Of a DNA stretch of 50,618 bases, positions 9,407 through 17,887 are shown in pieces. The translations under genes and the position numbers were made by a program. Source of the stretch: CAYURP01 sp964447175 (GTDB lineage: Bacteria > Zixibacteria > MSB-5A5 > SM23-73-2); the NCBI GenBank assembly GCA_964447175.1, contig CAYURP010000021.1:1-50618 (forward strand), written 5' to 3'. Position 1 is the first letter of the stretch. Every line of letters starts with the position of its first letter. The notes beneath the pieces are model-generated. The model was not told the origin of the DNA. It made no database searches and saw nothing but the letters and a program-made list of their open reading frames with translations.

Positions 9407-9742
9407 GTGGCGAGCTTCAGCTCACCACAGGAAAATAAATGAAACCCTAAAGGGTTTCTCTACATCTCAGTCTATATTTTCTAGTGATTGGTACCTTCAA
9501 TTCGGTAACACAGGTTGAGATAACCTATGATTACATAAATGGCTAGTTCCGGGTCTCCTGATCCTGAAATATGGGGATAAGGTCAGGAGACCTTGTCCTA
9601 CCCAATGATGGTGATATCGTATGTGTAGGGGCTGGAGTCTGCGTCGGTCCGAGATTTTGGAGTGCAACAATTTATTGTTGCAAAAACAAGTTTTTGCACT
9701 CCTTTTAGATACGGTATCACAAGTTGTCCCAACCTGTGATAC
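9407..9742. repeat. Cluster of six intergenic inverted repeats
   Basis: In order: GTGGCGAGCT/AGCTCACCAC (9407-9428, one mismatch); GAAACCCT/AGGGTTTC (9441-9458, perfect); an imperfect GTAACACAGGTT/AACCTATGATTAC dyad near 9503-9533; GGTCTCCTGA/TCAGGAGACC (9552-9592, perfect); GGAGTGCAA/TTGCACTCC (9659-9702) enclosing a nested GCAACAA/TTGTTGC; and GTATCACAAGTTG/CAACCTGTGATAC (9714-9742, one mismatch). The two GTA-TCACA-type dyads resemble each other, which suggests related copies. They look like dispersed palindromic intergenic repeats rather than terminators, as most lack a T tract. Confidence 0.7.
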
Positions 9743-9934
9743 GTACAATTGTATTTTGACCCCACCTTTTATAACTGTTTTAGATTATAATTAAATTCCA
9801 GCTTAAATCGGGATTAAGGGTCATGTAATCCCCTAAATCAGTTAAATTTTTCCTTGTAATTTTAAGTTAAATTAATAAATGTTTAAAAATCAGTCTTTTA
9901 TTTTTATTGCTTTTTAACTTAAAATGTGATATTT

Positions 9935-9963
9935 TTGTGTCTGTTCTGACGAAAGAGTATAAT
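9935..9963 (+). promoter_or_regulatory. Possible promoter of glmM-glmS
   Basis: A perfect TATAAT at 9958-9963 has TTGTGT 17 bases upstream (9935-9940). The -35 is only a half match. The gene starts about 60 bases further on. Confidence 0.5.
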
Positions 9964-10025
9964 TAAATCAGGTATGATTGTCTTGAGGAAGTTCAACTGG
10001 ACAAAAGGAGAAAAACTTTTTACTG

Positions 10026-11363
10026 ATGAAAAACCTATTAGTCTCCATATCTGGGGTTAGGGGGATAGTAGGGGAGGGACTTACTCCTGAGGTTGCTTTA
10101 AGATATGCTTTAGCTTTTGGCAACTATTGTAAAGCTGGTAAAGTTTTTCTGGGCAGGGACACCAGGACCTCAGGTGAGATGCTCAGGGGTGCCGTGGTCT
10201 GTGGTCTTTTAGCCTCAGGATGCGATGTGGTCGATCTGGGAATCTGTCCCACTCCCACAGTGGGCATTGCAGCTGAGGAATCCAGAGCTTATGGCCTGGT
10301 CATAACGGCAAGTCATAACCCCATTCAGTGGAATGGACTTAAATTTATCGGGAAAGACGGAATCTTTTTGTCAGAAGAGCAGGGGGAGAAATTAGAGCGG
10401 ATGGTGCAAAGTTCGATGATCCCCTATAAATCCTGGAACCGGATGGGTAAGCTCCGGGTATCAGAATTGTTGATCTTAAAGCATATCTCCAAGATTCTTA
10501 AGCTAAGATATATTAAAGCTCAGAGGATAGAGAAAAGAAAGCTTCGAGTTGTTCTGGACTGTAATAATGGAGCTGGCTCCGAAATCGCAGGCATGCTACT
10601 TGAAGTTTTAGGCTGCAGGATCATCGAGTTGAATTGCAAACCTTGTGGAACATTTGCTCATCCTGCAGAACCCTTGCCCCAAAACATCAGGATGCTTTGC
10701 CGCAAGGTAAAAAAAACCAGAGCGAATATCGGATTTGCCTTAGACCCTGATGGCGATAGACTGGCAGTGGTTTCGGAAAAAGGAATGCCTCTGGGAGAGG
10801 AAAATACTCTGGCTTTGGCTGCCAAGTTTATCCTGGGCAAAAATCCTGGTAATATGGCGATTAACGTCTCCACCTCTAAGGTTATTGAAGAAATAGCCAG
10901 GGAGTTTGGTGTTAAAGTCTACAGGACAAAAGTGGGAGAAGCCTTTGTTGCCAGGAAGTTGAAAAAGGTCAAAGGGGTTATAGGCGGAGAGGGGAACGGA
11001 GGGGTTATCCTGCCTGAGCTGCACAGTGGCCGGGATGCACTCGTGGGAATGGCTCTGATTTTAGAGTACATGGCAGAATCCAGAAAACCAATATCAGAAT
11101 TATCAAAAGAGCTCCCCACCTTTCACATGGTCAAAAAGAAAATAGGAATAAAGGGGAATTTAAATCCCAAACTGAAAAAGTTAGAAAACAGGTTTAAAAA
11201 TGTAAAAATAAATCGGGTGGATGGATTGAGATTGGATTTTACAGATTCCTGGCTGCATATCCGGAAATCCAATACCGAGCCGGTGGTGAGGATTATAGCC
11301 GAGGCTAAATCAAAGGGGATGGCAAATAAATTAGCGAATAAGGCGATAAATATATTGAGATAA
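10026..11363 (+). CDS. glmM: Phosphoglucosamine mutase-type phosphohexomutase
   Basis: The protein has 445 residues, the normal length for the family. The N-terminus LVSISGVRGIVGEGLTPEV is the family signature. TASHNPIQWNGLKF carries the phosphoserine loop. DPDGDRLAV is the metal-binding loop. GGEGNGGVILPELHSGRD is the sugar-binding loop, and the RKSNTEPVVRI phosphate-binding loop lies near the end. The family interconverts the 6- and 1-phosphates of hexoses. Since glmS follows after only 14 bases, the natural reading is glucosamine-6-phosphate to glucosamine-1-phosphate in cytoplasmic UDP-GlcNAc synthesis. A phosphomannomutase/phosphoglucomutase role cannot be excluded from sequence alone. 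Confidence 0.88.
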   Translation: MKNLLVSISGVRGIVGEGLTPEVALRYALAFGNYCKAGKVFLGRDTRTSGEMLRGAVVCGLLASGCDVVDLGICPTPTVGIAAEESRAYGLVITASHNPIQWNGLKFIGKDGIFLSEEQGEKLERMVQSSMIPYKSWNRMGKLRVSELLILKHISKILKLRYIKAQRIEKRKLRVVLDCNNGAGSEIAGMLLEVLGCRIIELNCKPCGTFAHPAEPLPQNIRMLCRKVKKTRANIGFALDPDGDRLAVVSEKGMPLGEENTLALAAKFILGKNPGNMAINVSTSKVIEEIAREFGVKVYRTKVGEAFVARKLKKVKGVIGGEGNGGVILPELHSGRDALVGMALILEYMAESRKPISELSKELPTFHMVKKKIGIKGNLNPKLKKLENRFKNVKINRVDGLRLDFTDSWLHIRKSNTEPVVRIIAEAKSKGMANKLANKAINILR

Positions 11364-11377
11364 ACTCTGGAGGAAAA

Positions 11378-13204
11378 ATGTGCGGAATTGTCGGCTATGT
11401 TGGCAGAAAAAGAGCTGTTCCCATCCTGATTGAGGGCTTGAAAAGGTTAGAATACCGGGGATACGATTCTGCTGGTATAGCGGTTCTGGAAAAGGGTGGA
11501 TTGATAGTCGAGAAAACCGCAGGCAAGGTTAATGTCCTGGATGATCTGATAAAGGAGAGAAATTTCAAAAGCACTATAGGCATCGCTCATACCCGCTGGG
11601 CTACTCATGGTGAGCCCACGGACATAAATGCTCACCCCCATCTGGATTGCAAACAGAGAATAGCGGTGGTGCATAATGGTATAATAGAGAACTTCCAGAG
11701 CTTGAAGGAATTTCTGGAGAGAAAGGGACACAAGTTCACCACCGATACGGACACCGAGGTTTTGGCTCATCTGATAGAGGAGTACTACGAAGGCGATCTA
11801 TGTGAAGCCACCCGTTTAGCTTTATCCCAGGTGGAGGGCACTTACGGAATAGCTGTGCTGTGTAAGGATAATCCCCAGGAGATCGTAGCTGCTCGCCACG
11901 GAAGCCCTTTAGTGATAGGTCGGGGTGAGGGAGAAAACTTCGTAGCCTCGGATATCTCCGCCATCTTGAGACATACCAATCAGGTAGTATATCTGGAGGA
12001 TAAGGAAATTGCCCTGGTGAGTAGGAACAAGTTTTCCATCTCGACCATTGATAAAGTTGAGGTAACCCCTGAGGTGCAGGAGATATCCTGGACTCTGGAT
12101 CAGATCGAGCGGGGCGGGTTTCCCCATTTTATGCTCAAGGAGATATTCGAACAGCCCACCACCATGCAGAATGCCATGAGGGGAAGGCTCAACCCGGAGG
12201 AGGGAACTGTTCGACTCAATGGCTTAAATCTTCAATATGAGGAGCTGCACCACATCGATCGGATAATCTTAACCGCCTGCGGCACCTCCTGGCATGCTGC
12301 CTTAATTGGAGAATACATCATAGAGGAACACGCTTCCGTTCCGGTGGAGGTGGAATATGCATCAGAGTTCAGATACAGAAGCCCTATAATAAATAATGGG
12401 ACCGTGGTCTTTGTCATCTCCCAGTCAGGCGAAACCGCAGATGCCTTAGCTGCGATGAGGGAAGCCAAAAGAAAAGGAGCCACAATTCTGGGGATCTGTA
12501 ACGTGGTGGGCAGCACTATTGCCCGGGTAACTGATGGTGGAGTCTATATCCATGCAGGACCTGAAATCGGCGTGGCATCGACCAAAGCCTTCACCTCCCA
12601 GATAACGGTTTTAACTCTTCTCTCTGTTCTTTTAGGCAGGATGAGGAATATGTCGATGGAAAGAGGAAAAGATGTTATAAACGCACTTTTGAAGATACCT
12701 GAAAATGTGAAAAAAATTCTTGAAACAAACGACCACATAAAGGAAATTGCTTCTCAGTATTATGAAAAAAATAACTTTCTTTATCTGGGAAGGGGAATCA
12801 ACTTCCCGGTGGCTCTGGAGGGTGCATTAAAATTAAAGGAGATATCCTATATTCATGCTGAGGGGTATCCGGCTGCCGAGATGAAACATGGCCCCATAGC
12901 CTTAATCGATGAGAATATGCCGGTGGTGGTCATAGCCCTGAGAGATTCGGTCTATGAGAAGGTTCTCTCCAACATCCAGGAGGTCAAGGCTCGCCAGGGG
13001 AAAATAATCGCCCTGGCCACTGAGGGGGACAAGGACATACAAAGCAAAGTGGATCACGTTATATATATACCGGAAACCGTTGAACAGCTCACCCCACTTC
13101 TCTCCATCATACCTTTGCAGCTTTTGGCTTATCATATGGCCGTGCTGCGGGGTTGTGATGTGGACCAACCCAGAAACTTAGCCAAAAGCGTAACCGTGGA
13201 ATAA
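11378..13204 (+). CDS. glmS: Glutamine--fructose-6-phosphate aminotransferase (isomerizing)
   Basis: The protein has 608 residues, full length for GlmS. It begins MCGIVGYVG, so after Met removal Cys is the N-terminal nucleophile of the class II glutaminase domain. HTRWATHGEP and the IAVVHNGIIENF block follow. The C-terminal half has two SIS domains with TACGTSWHA and VISQSGETADAL, and it ends in the conserved DQPRNLAKSVTVE. The enzyme makes glucosamine-6-phosphate from fructose-6-phosphate and glutamine, the committed step of amino-sugar synthesis. It sits 14 bases after glmM, surely co-transcribed. The short spacer leaves no room for a glmS ribozyme or leader. Confidence 0.97.
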   Translation: MCGIVGYVGRKRAVPILIEGLKRLEYRGYDSAGIAVLEKGGLIVEKTAGKVNVLDDLIKERNFKSTIGIAHTRWATHGEPTDINAHPHLDCKQRIAVVHNGIIENFQSLKEFLERKGHKFTTDTDTEVLAHLIEEYYEGDLCEATRLALSQVEGTYGIAVLCKDNPQEIVAARHGSPLVIGRGEGENFVASDISAILRHTNQVVYLEDKEIALVSRNKFSISTIDKVEVTPEVQEISWTLDQIERGGFPHFMLKEIFEQPTTMQNAMRGRLNPEEGTVRLNGLNLQYEELHHIDRIILTACGTSWHAALIGEYIIEEHASVPVEVEYASEFRYRSPIINNGTVVFVISQSGETADALAAMREAKRKGATILGICNVVGSTIARVTDGGVYIHAGPEIGVASTKAFTSQITVLTLLSVLLGRMRNMSMERGKDVINALLKIPENVKKILETNDHIKEIASQYYEKNNFLYLGRGINFPVALEGALKLKEISYIHAEGYPAAEMKHGPIALIDENMPVVVIALRDSVYEKVLSNIQEVKARQGKIIALATEGDKDIQSKVDHVIYIPETVEQLTPLLSIIPLQLLAYHMAVLRGCDVDQPRNLAKSVTVE

Positions 13205-13227
13205 AGAAAACCCGGAGGCAATAAAAG

Positions 13228-14499
13228 ATGAAGTCCACAATTCTTATAATTTTAATATTTCTTATAAGCTTATGCTTTTCCTGTGCCAAAGACGATTACA
13301 CAAAAGCCAGGGATTACGTGTCAAAAGGTAACCAGCTAATGGACAAAGGGAAATATGATGAGGCTATAGACCTGTTCAAAAAGGCTCTGGGGCTGGATTC
13401 GTCTCTGGTAGAAGGATACAACAACATTGCCCGGGCTTATTTAAGTAGGATTTCACCGGATCAAGCCATTCCCTATTGCTATAAGGCTTTGAGCATAGAC
13501 TCCACCAATATCGATGCTTTAAATCTTCTGGCTATGGCTTATCAAAACCAGGGGCTTTTTGAGCAGTCATTAGCTCAGTATGGAAAAACCTTAAAACTGG
13601 ATTCCACTAACGCGGGTGCATATATTGGGTTGGGGGGGCTAAATCTACAGAGGGGGAACTATGAGCAGGCGATTGTAAGATTTCGACAGGCATTGGATAA
13701 TGACCCGTCCAGTTCATCTGCTCATTATAATCTGGCTTATGCTTACTATCTTTTAGGAAAATTGAATGAAGCAGAGGAGGAGTTAAGGGAAACTTTAAAA
13801 TTGAACCCGAAATTTGTGGAGGCTCATATGAGCCTGGGATTGATTTACTCCAATCAAGGGAGAATGGATGAGGCTTTATCTGAATATAAAAAAGCGGTTG
13901 CAATCAATCCCAACCTGGAAAGCGCACACCACAGTTTGGGAATGATTTATGCCAGTCAGAACGAATTGGATAAGGCTATCCAGGAAATGGAAAAAGCCGT
14001 GGAGCTGAATCCTCAATTTATCCTGGCTCACAATGGCCTGGGGAACGCCTATTGGCAAAAAGGAGAAACGGACAAAGCCATTTTCCATTTAGAAAAAGCC
14101 ATTCAGATCGATTCAAATTCTGTGGATGCTCATCATAGTTTGGGTACCATCTATTATAGTCTGGGGAAAATGGATTTGGCTATAAAGGAGTTTGAGAAGA
14201 TCTCAGAGCTTAGACCAAACTCGGCTGTGCCTCATAATTTTCTTTGTATTCTATACCGGGATAGTAATTTGTGGGAAAAAGCGGAGGAGGAGTGCAGAAA
14301 GGCGTTAAAGATGGATTCTTCATATCTGGATGCTTACTACAACCTGGGATTATTGTATTACAAAAAAGGGGATTTGGATAAAGCTATGTCCCAATACCGC
14401 CGGGCATTGAAGATTAACCCCGACTTTAAGATAGCTCAGGAGGCATTAAAGATAACGGAAGGGGAGATGGAAAACTGGAAAAGATCTCCATCCCCTTAA
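13228..14499 (+). CDS. TPR-repeat protein, likely lipoprotein
   Basis: The protein has 423 residues. A short signal peptide ends in a lipobox-like ISLCFSC with Cys19 as the likely lipidated residue, although the -3 position is not ideal. The rest is about eleven consecutive tetratricopeptide repeats of 34 residues, with the usual pattern of A--LG-I Y---G--DEA---Y-KAL-L-P. Such solenoids act as scaffolds for protein complexes, so a periplasmic or outer-membrane scaffold is inferred. It follows glmS by 23 bases and may be read from the same transcript, although its role need not be linked to amino-sugar synthesis. Confidence 0.85.
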   Translation: MKSTILIILIFLISLCFSCAKDDYTKARDYVSKGNQLMDKGKYDEAIDLFKKALGLDSSLVEGYNNIARAYLSRISPDQAIPYCYKALSIDSTNIDALNLLAMAYQNQGLFEQSLAQYGKTLKLDSTNAGAYIGLGGLNLQRGNYEQAIVRFRQALDNDPSSSSAHYNLAYAYYLLGKLNEAEEELRETLKLNPKFVEAHMSLGLIYSNQGRMDEALSEYKKAVAINPNLESAHHSLGMIYASQNELDKAIQEMEKAVELNPQFILAHNGLGNAYWQKGETDKAIFHLEKAIQIDSNSVDAHHSLGTIYYSLGKMDLAIKEFEKISELRPNSAVPHNFLCILYRDSNLWEKAEEECRKALKMDSSYLDAYYNLGLLYYKKGDLDKAMSQYRRALKINPDFKIAQEALKITEGEMENWKRSPSP

Positions 14500-14505
14500 C
14501 TTTAT

Positions 14506-14535
14506 TTGGCTGGAAATGTTATTTAATCGTATTAT
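14506..14535 (+). promoter_or_regulatory. Likely promoter of rpmE
   Basis: TTGGCT (14506-14511) is followed after 18 bases by TATTAT (14530-14535). The rpmE start lies about 30 bases further downstream, with AAAGGAGGAG in between. Confidence 0.55.
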
Positions 14536-14565
14536 ATTGGTGGATAAAATAAAGGAGGAGAATAG

Positions 14566-14814
14566 TTGAAGAAAGAAATTCATCCCAAGTATTTTGAAAC
14601 CACCATCACCTGTGCTTGCGGGAACGTGATCCAAACTCGCTCCACGGTTAAGGATATTCGCGTGGAGATATGTTCTTCCTGTCATCCCTTTTTCACCGGA
14701 AAGCAAAAGCTGGTGGATACGGCAGGTAGAGTGGAACGCTTCCGCAAAAAATACGAGAAGATCCAGAAAAAAAAGGAGGAGGAAAAAACCTCCTCTAACT
14801 CATCTGAGAAGTAG
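14566..14814 (+). CDS. rpmE: 50S ribosomal protein L31 (zinc-binding type)
   Basis: The protein has 82 residues and starts with TTG at 14566. A strong AAAGGAGGAG (14551-14560) fixes this start and no in-frame ATG lies nearby. The sequence KKEIHPKYFET, CACGN, CSSCHPFFTGKQ and GRVERFRKKY matches L31 closely. The CxC and CxxC pairs mark the zinc-containing version, as opposed to the Cys-free form made under zinc limitation. The C-terminus is longer than usual and Lys/Glu-rich. A terminator directly follows. Confidence 0.95.
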   Translation: MKKEIHPKYFETTITCACGNVIQTRSTVKDIRVEICSSCHPFFTGKQKLVDTAGRVERFRKKYEKIQKKKEEEKTSSNSSEK

Positions 14815-14826
14815 CGAGTTTTTTTG

Positions 14827-14876
14827 GCGATCTGTGGTTTTAGATTGTTTCTATCTTAACTGCAGATCGCTTTTTT
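14827..14876 (+). terminator. Rho-independent terminator after rpmE
   Basis: GCGATCTG (14827-14834) pairs with CAGATCGC (14863-14870) and six T residues follow. The stem can be extended inward with wobble pairs. Confidence 0.8.
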
Positions 14877-14905
14877 AACAAGAATAACAAGCTGAGAGGT
14901 TTGTT

Positions 14906-15844
14906 TTGAATCGGGTTGAAGTCGGAGGACAGGCGGTCATCGCGGGAGTGATGATGCGTTCACCTCAAAGGATTTCCACCGCGGTGCGCAGGCAAAGCGG
15001 GGAGATCGTGATAAAAAACGACGAATATGTCTCCCTGACCAAGAGAAAAAAAGTCCTGAGCCTTCCTATAATCCGGGGAGTCATCTCCCTGGGGGAGATG
15101 CTGGTTATAGGTATTAAGACTCTGAACTATTCGGCCAACGTGGCCATGGAGGATATGGAGGAAGAGGAAAAAAGTAAAAAAGACTCCTCCTTTGGGGAGA
15201 AGAAAAAATCTTCTAATGATTTGCTCTTAGCCCTGACGGCTGTGGGTGCTATGGCTCTGGGATTGGTGGTATTTTTCTTTTTCCCTCTTTTTGTCTCCAA
15301 GCTATTAGGAGTGGAGAAAAAAGCCTTAGCCTTTAACCTGGTGGCAGGTATAATCAGGATCTCCCTGTTTATCGCATATATCTGGATACTCTCTTTGGTG
15401 GGGGAATTCAGAAAGGTATTCCAGTATCACGGGGCTGAACACAAATCGATTTTCGCTTACGAGGCAGGTGAAAACCTTTCCTGTGAGACTGCCCAGAAAT
15501 ACCCCACTGCCCATCCCCGATGCGGAACCAGCTTTATAATTATAGTAGCCCTTTTTGCCATTCTTTTTTATTCTTTATCTGATACTTTATATTTTCTGAT
15601 TACAGGAGTTCCTCCTACCCTTTTAAAAAGATATTTAATTCACTTCATTTTGCTTCCTCTGGTGGCTGGGGGGGCCTATGAACTGCTCAAACTTTCGGGA
15701 AAGAAAAGGGATAACAAAATTATCAAGATTTTCAGTGCCCCAGGAGTATGGCTCCAGAAAATAACCACCAGTGAACCAACCCCATCCCAACTGGAGGTGG
15801 CAATTGTGGCTCTGGAGAGTGCCCTGGGAAAGAGTAAAGAGTAG
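14906..15844 (+). CDS. DUF1385 integral membrane protein
   Basis: The protein has 312 residues with a TTG start at 14906 behind GAGAGG. The N-terminal EVGGQAVIAGVMMRSPQRIS and the later VFQYHGAEHKSIFAYE with CxxxxxxPTAHPRCGT are the hallmarks of DUF1385. The His/Glu/Cys residues could bind a metal. Four to five hydrophobic segments (for example LLLALTAVGAMALGLVVFFF) place it in the inner membrane. The function of the family is unknown. The order rpmE - DUF1385 - prfA is a recurring neighbourhood in bacteria. Its stop codon falls inside a heptanucleotide repeat (next entry). Confidence 0.88.
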   Translation: MNRVEVGGQAVIAGVMMRSPQRISTAVRRQSGEIVIKNDEYVSLTKRKKVLSLPIIRGVISLGEMLVIGIKTLNYSANVAMEDMEEEEKSKKDSSFGEKKKSSNDLLLALTAVGAMALGLVVFFFFPLFVSKLLGVEKKALAFNLVAGIIRISLFIAYIWILSLVGEFRKVFQYHGAEHKSIFAYEAGENLSCETAQKYPTAHPRCGTSFIIIVALFAILFYSLSDTLYFLITGVPPTLLKRYLIHFILLPLVAGGAYELLKLSGKKRDNKIIKIFSAPGVWLQKITTSEPTPSQLEVAIVALESALGKSKE

Positions 15845-15880
15845 AGAGTAGAGAGTAAAGAGTAGAGAGTAAAGAGTAAA
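15832..15880. repeat. Heptanucleotide tandem repeat, seven copies of GAGTARA
   Basis: Seven head-to-tail 7-base units (GAGTAAA or GAGTAGA) span 15832-15880. The DUF1385 stop codon TAG (15842-15844) lies in unit two, and the array ends nine bases before the prfA start. The weak ribosome-binding site of prfA is formed from its degenerate tail. Confidence 0.85.
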
Positions 15881-15889
15881 GAGATAGAG

Positions 15890-16957
15890 ATGCTGGAGCT
15901 TTTGGAAAAAATTGAAGAGAAACAAAAAGAGCTAACCGATCTTTTGTCCGATCCTAAGGTTCTCTCCGATCAGCGAAAATATAAAAAGGTAGCTAAGGAG
16001 CATAAGGACTTCTCTGAGATAATAGAGGTGGGCTCAAAGTATAGAAAAATACTAAAACAGATAGAAGAGGACGAAAGGATAAGAGCAGAATCTGCGGATA
16101 AGGATTTAATGGAGCTGGCAAAATCCGAATTAGAGGAGCTTTACCCGCAGAGAGAGGAGCTGGAGAAAAAGCTGAAAGTTCTTTTATTGCCCAGAGATCC
16201 AAACGATTCCAAAAATACCATTTTGGAAATTCGGGCAGGCACCGGCGGGGAGGAGGCTGCGCTTTTCGCAGCTGATCTCTATAGAATGTATTCCCGGTAT
16301 GCTGAGCGTATGGGGTGGAAAACGGAAGTTTTGTCTTCCAATCCCACGGGCATCGGGGGATTCAAAGAGATCATATTTCTGGTAGAGGGGGAGGAGGTTT
16401 ACGGAAAACTCAAATACGAGTCAGGCGTGCACCGGGTCCAGAGAGTGCCGGTGACCGAAGCTTCAGGAAGAATCCATACCTCAGCGGCATCGGTTGCGGT
16501 TTTACCCGAAGCTGAGGAGGTGGATGTGGAAATCGATCCCGAGGATCTGAAGGTGGATGTTTTCCGGTCATCCGGACCAGGGGGACAGTCGGTCAACACC
16601 ACCGATTCCGCTGTCCGGATAACCCATGTTCCCACCAACACGGTGGTCACCTGCCAGGATGAGAAATCGCAGCTTAAAAACAAAAACAAAGCCATGAAGG
16701 TCTTGAGGGCCAGGCTTCTGGACAAAGCCCAGAGAGAACAAATTGAGAAAATAGCCAGGGAGAGAAAAAGCATGGTGGGCACGGGTGATCGCTCCGCTAA
16801 AATCAGAACCTATAACTTCCCCCAATCCCGAATCACCGATCACAGAATTAATTTGACATTATACAAGCTGGATGATATCTTGGACGGAAACATTGATGAG
16901 CTGATCGAGGTTTTAAAGACCAAAGAACAGGAGAAAACCTTAACCATTAGCAGTTGA
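15890..16957 (+). CDS. prfA: Peptide chain release factor 1
   Basis: The protein has 355 residues, normal for RF1. The GGQ motif that triggers peptidyl-tRNA hydrolysis is at residues 231-233 (GPGGQSVN). The codon-recognition tripeptide is PVT (187-189). This P-x-T type marks RF1, which reads UAA and UAG; RF2 has SPF. It therefore does not terminate at UGA, which matters for the in-frame UGA at 33813. The ATG has only a weak GAG-type ribosome-binding site, derived from the adjoining 7-base repeat. Confidence 0.95.
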   Translation: MLELLEKIEEKQKELTDLLSDPKVLSDQRKYKKVAKEHKDFSEIIEVGSKYRKILKQIEEDERIRAESADKDLMELAKSELEELYPQREELEKKLKVLLLPRDPNDSKNTILEIRAGTGGEEAALFAADLYRMYSRYAERMGWKTEVLSSNPTGIGGFKEIIFLVEGEEVYGKLKYESGVHRVQRVPVTEASGRIHTSAASVAVLPEAEEVDVEIDPEDLKVDVFRSSGPGGQSVNTTDSAVRITHVPTNTVVTCQDEKSQLKNKNKAMKVLRARLLDKAQREQIEKIARERKSMVGTGDRSAKIRTYNFPQSRITDHRINLTLYKLDDILDGNIDELIEVLKTKEQEKTLTISS

Positions 16958-16966
16958 TAGTTATTT

Positions 16967-17010
16967 GTTATTGGTTTACAGTAATCATCTAACAACTAAC
17001 AACCAATAAC
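16967..17010. repeat. Inverted repeat between prfA and the next gene
   Basis: GTTATTGGTT (16967-16976) and AACCAATAAC (17001-17010) are perfect 10-base arms around a 24-base AAC-rich loop. No T tract follows, so it is not a classical terminator. Confidence 0.6.
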
Positions 17011-17032
17011 TAACAACTTTTCAGATCAGCGG

Positions 17033-17887
17033 ATGAAGTTAAGAATAATAATCGCTTTGATTCTCACCCTGGTATTGGCATCGGTTTCCAGGAGACTTTC
17101 CGAGAGAAAACCTGAGTTAAAAGTCATTGAAAATGGGGGGATTAAAATAGAGCACACCACAGTGGTTGCAAAAATAGGTGAAGGGGACGTGGATATTTCC
17201 GCTAAAATTTCAACTCCTGAACCTGTTGAAAATTACCGGATCAATCTGGTGTACAGAGTCGGCAAAGCTGATCTCATCTTTGTTCCCATGCAGCCACAGG
17301 TGGAGGCTTCCACTGCGCTCTCCGCCCTAATTCCTTGGCAGCCTATGAGAACCAAGGTCTACTATTACATCTCAATTATGGATGGTGAAAAAAACGAGCT
17401 GACCTTACCGGATAGGGTTAATCGTTTGAACTTACCTTTTATGATAAAATTCAAAGGGAGGGTAACACCTGCTGTACTTATTGCCCATATCATTGCCATG
17501 TTTGCAGGGATTTTCTTTGTTTTCATGGTACTGTTTTACGACATCGATCTTTTAAGGGGCAAAGATGTTATAAAAGATGTGGGCAACCTCTCCCTTCTGG
17601 CTACCTTTTTCATTTTTCTGGGTGGAATGCCTTTGGGTTGGTGGGTTACCTATCAGACCTTAGGAGTGCTCTGGGAGGGAATTCCCATTGGCTGGGACAT
17701 AACCGACAGCAAAACCTTGATTATATTTTTATACTGGCTTATTCTTCTGTATCTGATGAAAGGAACCATCTTTAAGAAAAACTCAAAGTTAAATGCGGTG
17801 GGGGATAAGCTGCTGGGAGTTTTTGTGCTTATGGGCGTGATATTAACCTTTCTTTTATATCTCATACCTCATTCGATTCAATTATGA
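17033..17887 (+). CDS. Membrane protein of unknown function, coupled to tldD
   Basis: The protein has 284 residues. An N-terminal signal or anchor (LRIIIALILTLVLASVS) is followed by an extracytoplasmic beta-rich segment of about 115 residues. Four hydrophobic helices complete it: VLIAHIIAMFAGIFFVFMVL, LLATFFIFLGGMPLGWWVTY, TLIIFLYWLILLYLM and LGVFVLMGVILTFLLYLI. I do not recognise a family. Its stop overlaps the tldD start by four bases (ATGA), so the two are translationally coupled and probably work in a related process. No strong ribosome-binding site precedes its own ATG. Confidence 0.7.
   Translation: MKLRIIIALILTLVLASVSRRLSERKPELKVIENGGIKIEHTTVVAKIGEGDVDISAKISTPEPVENYRINLVYRVGKADLIFVPMQPQVEASTALSALIPWQPMRTKVYYYISIMDGEKNELTLPDRVNRLNLPFMIKFKGRVTPAVLIAHIIAMFAGIFFVFMVLFYDIDLLRGKDVIKDVGNLSLLATFFIFLGGMPLGWWVTYQTLGVLWEGIPIGWDITDSKTLIIFLYWLILLYLMKGTIFKKNSKLNAVGDKLLGVFVLMGVILTFLLYLIPHSIQL

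Larger units (their letters stand above)
9373..10025. other. 653-base gene-free stretch packed with hairpins
   Basis: No convincing gene is present. Bases 9407-9742 hold a chain of inverted repeats (annotated separately). The remainder to 9930 is AT-rich, and the last 90 bases carry the promoter of the glmM-glmS pair. Confidence 0.6.

Noticed and set aside
11364..11377. glmS ribozyme before glmS
   Set aside because: Only 14 bases separate glmM and glmS, far too short.
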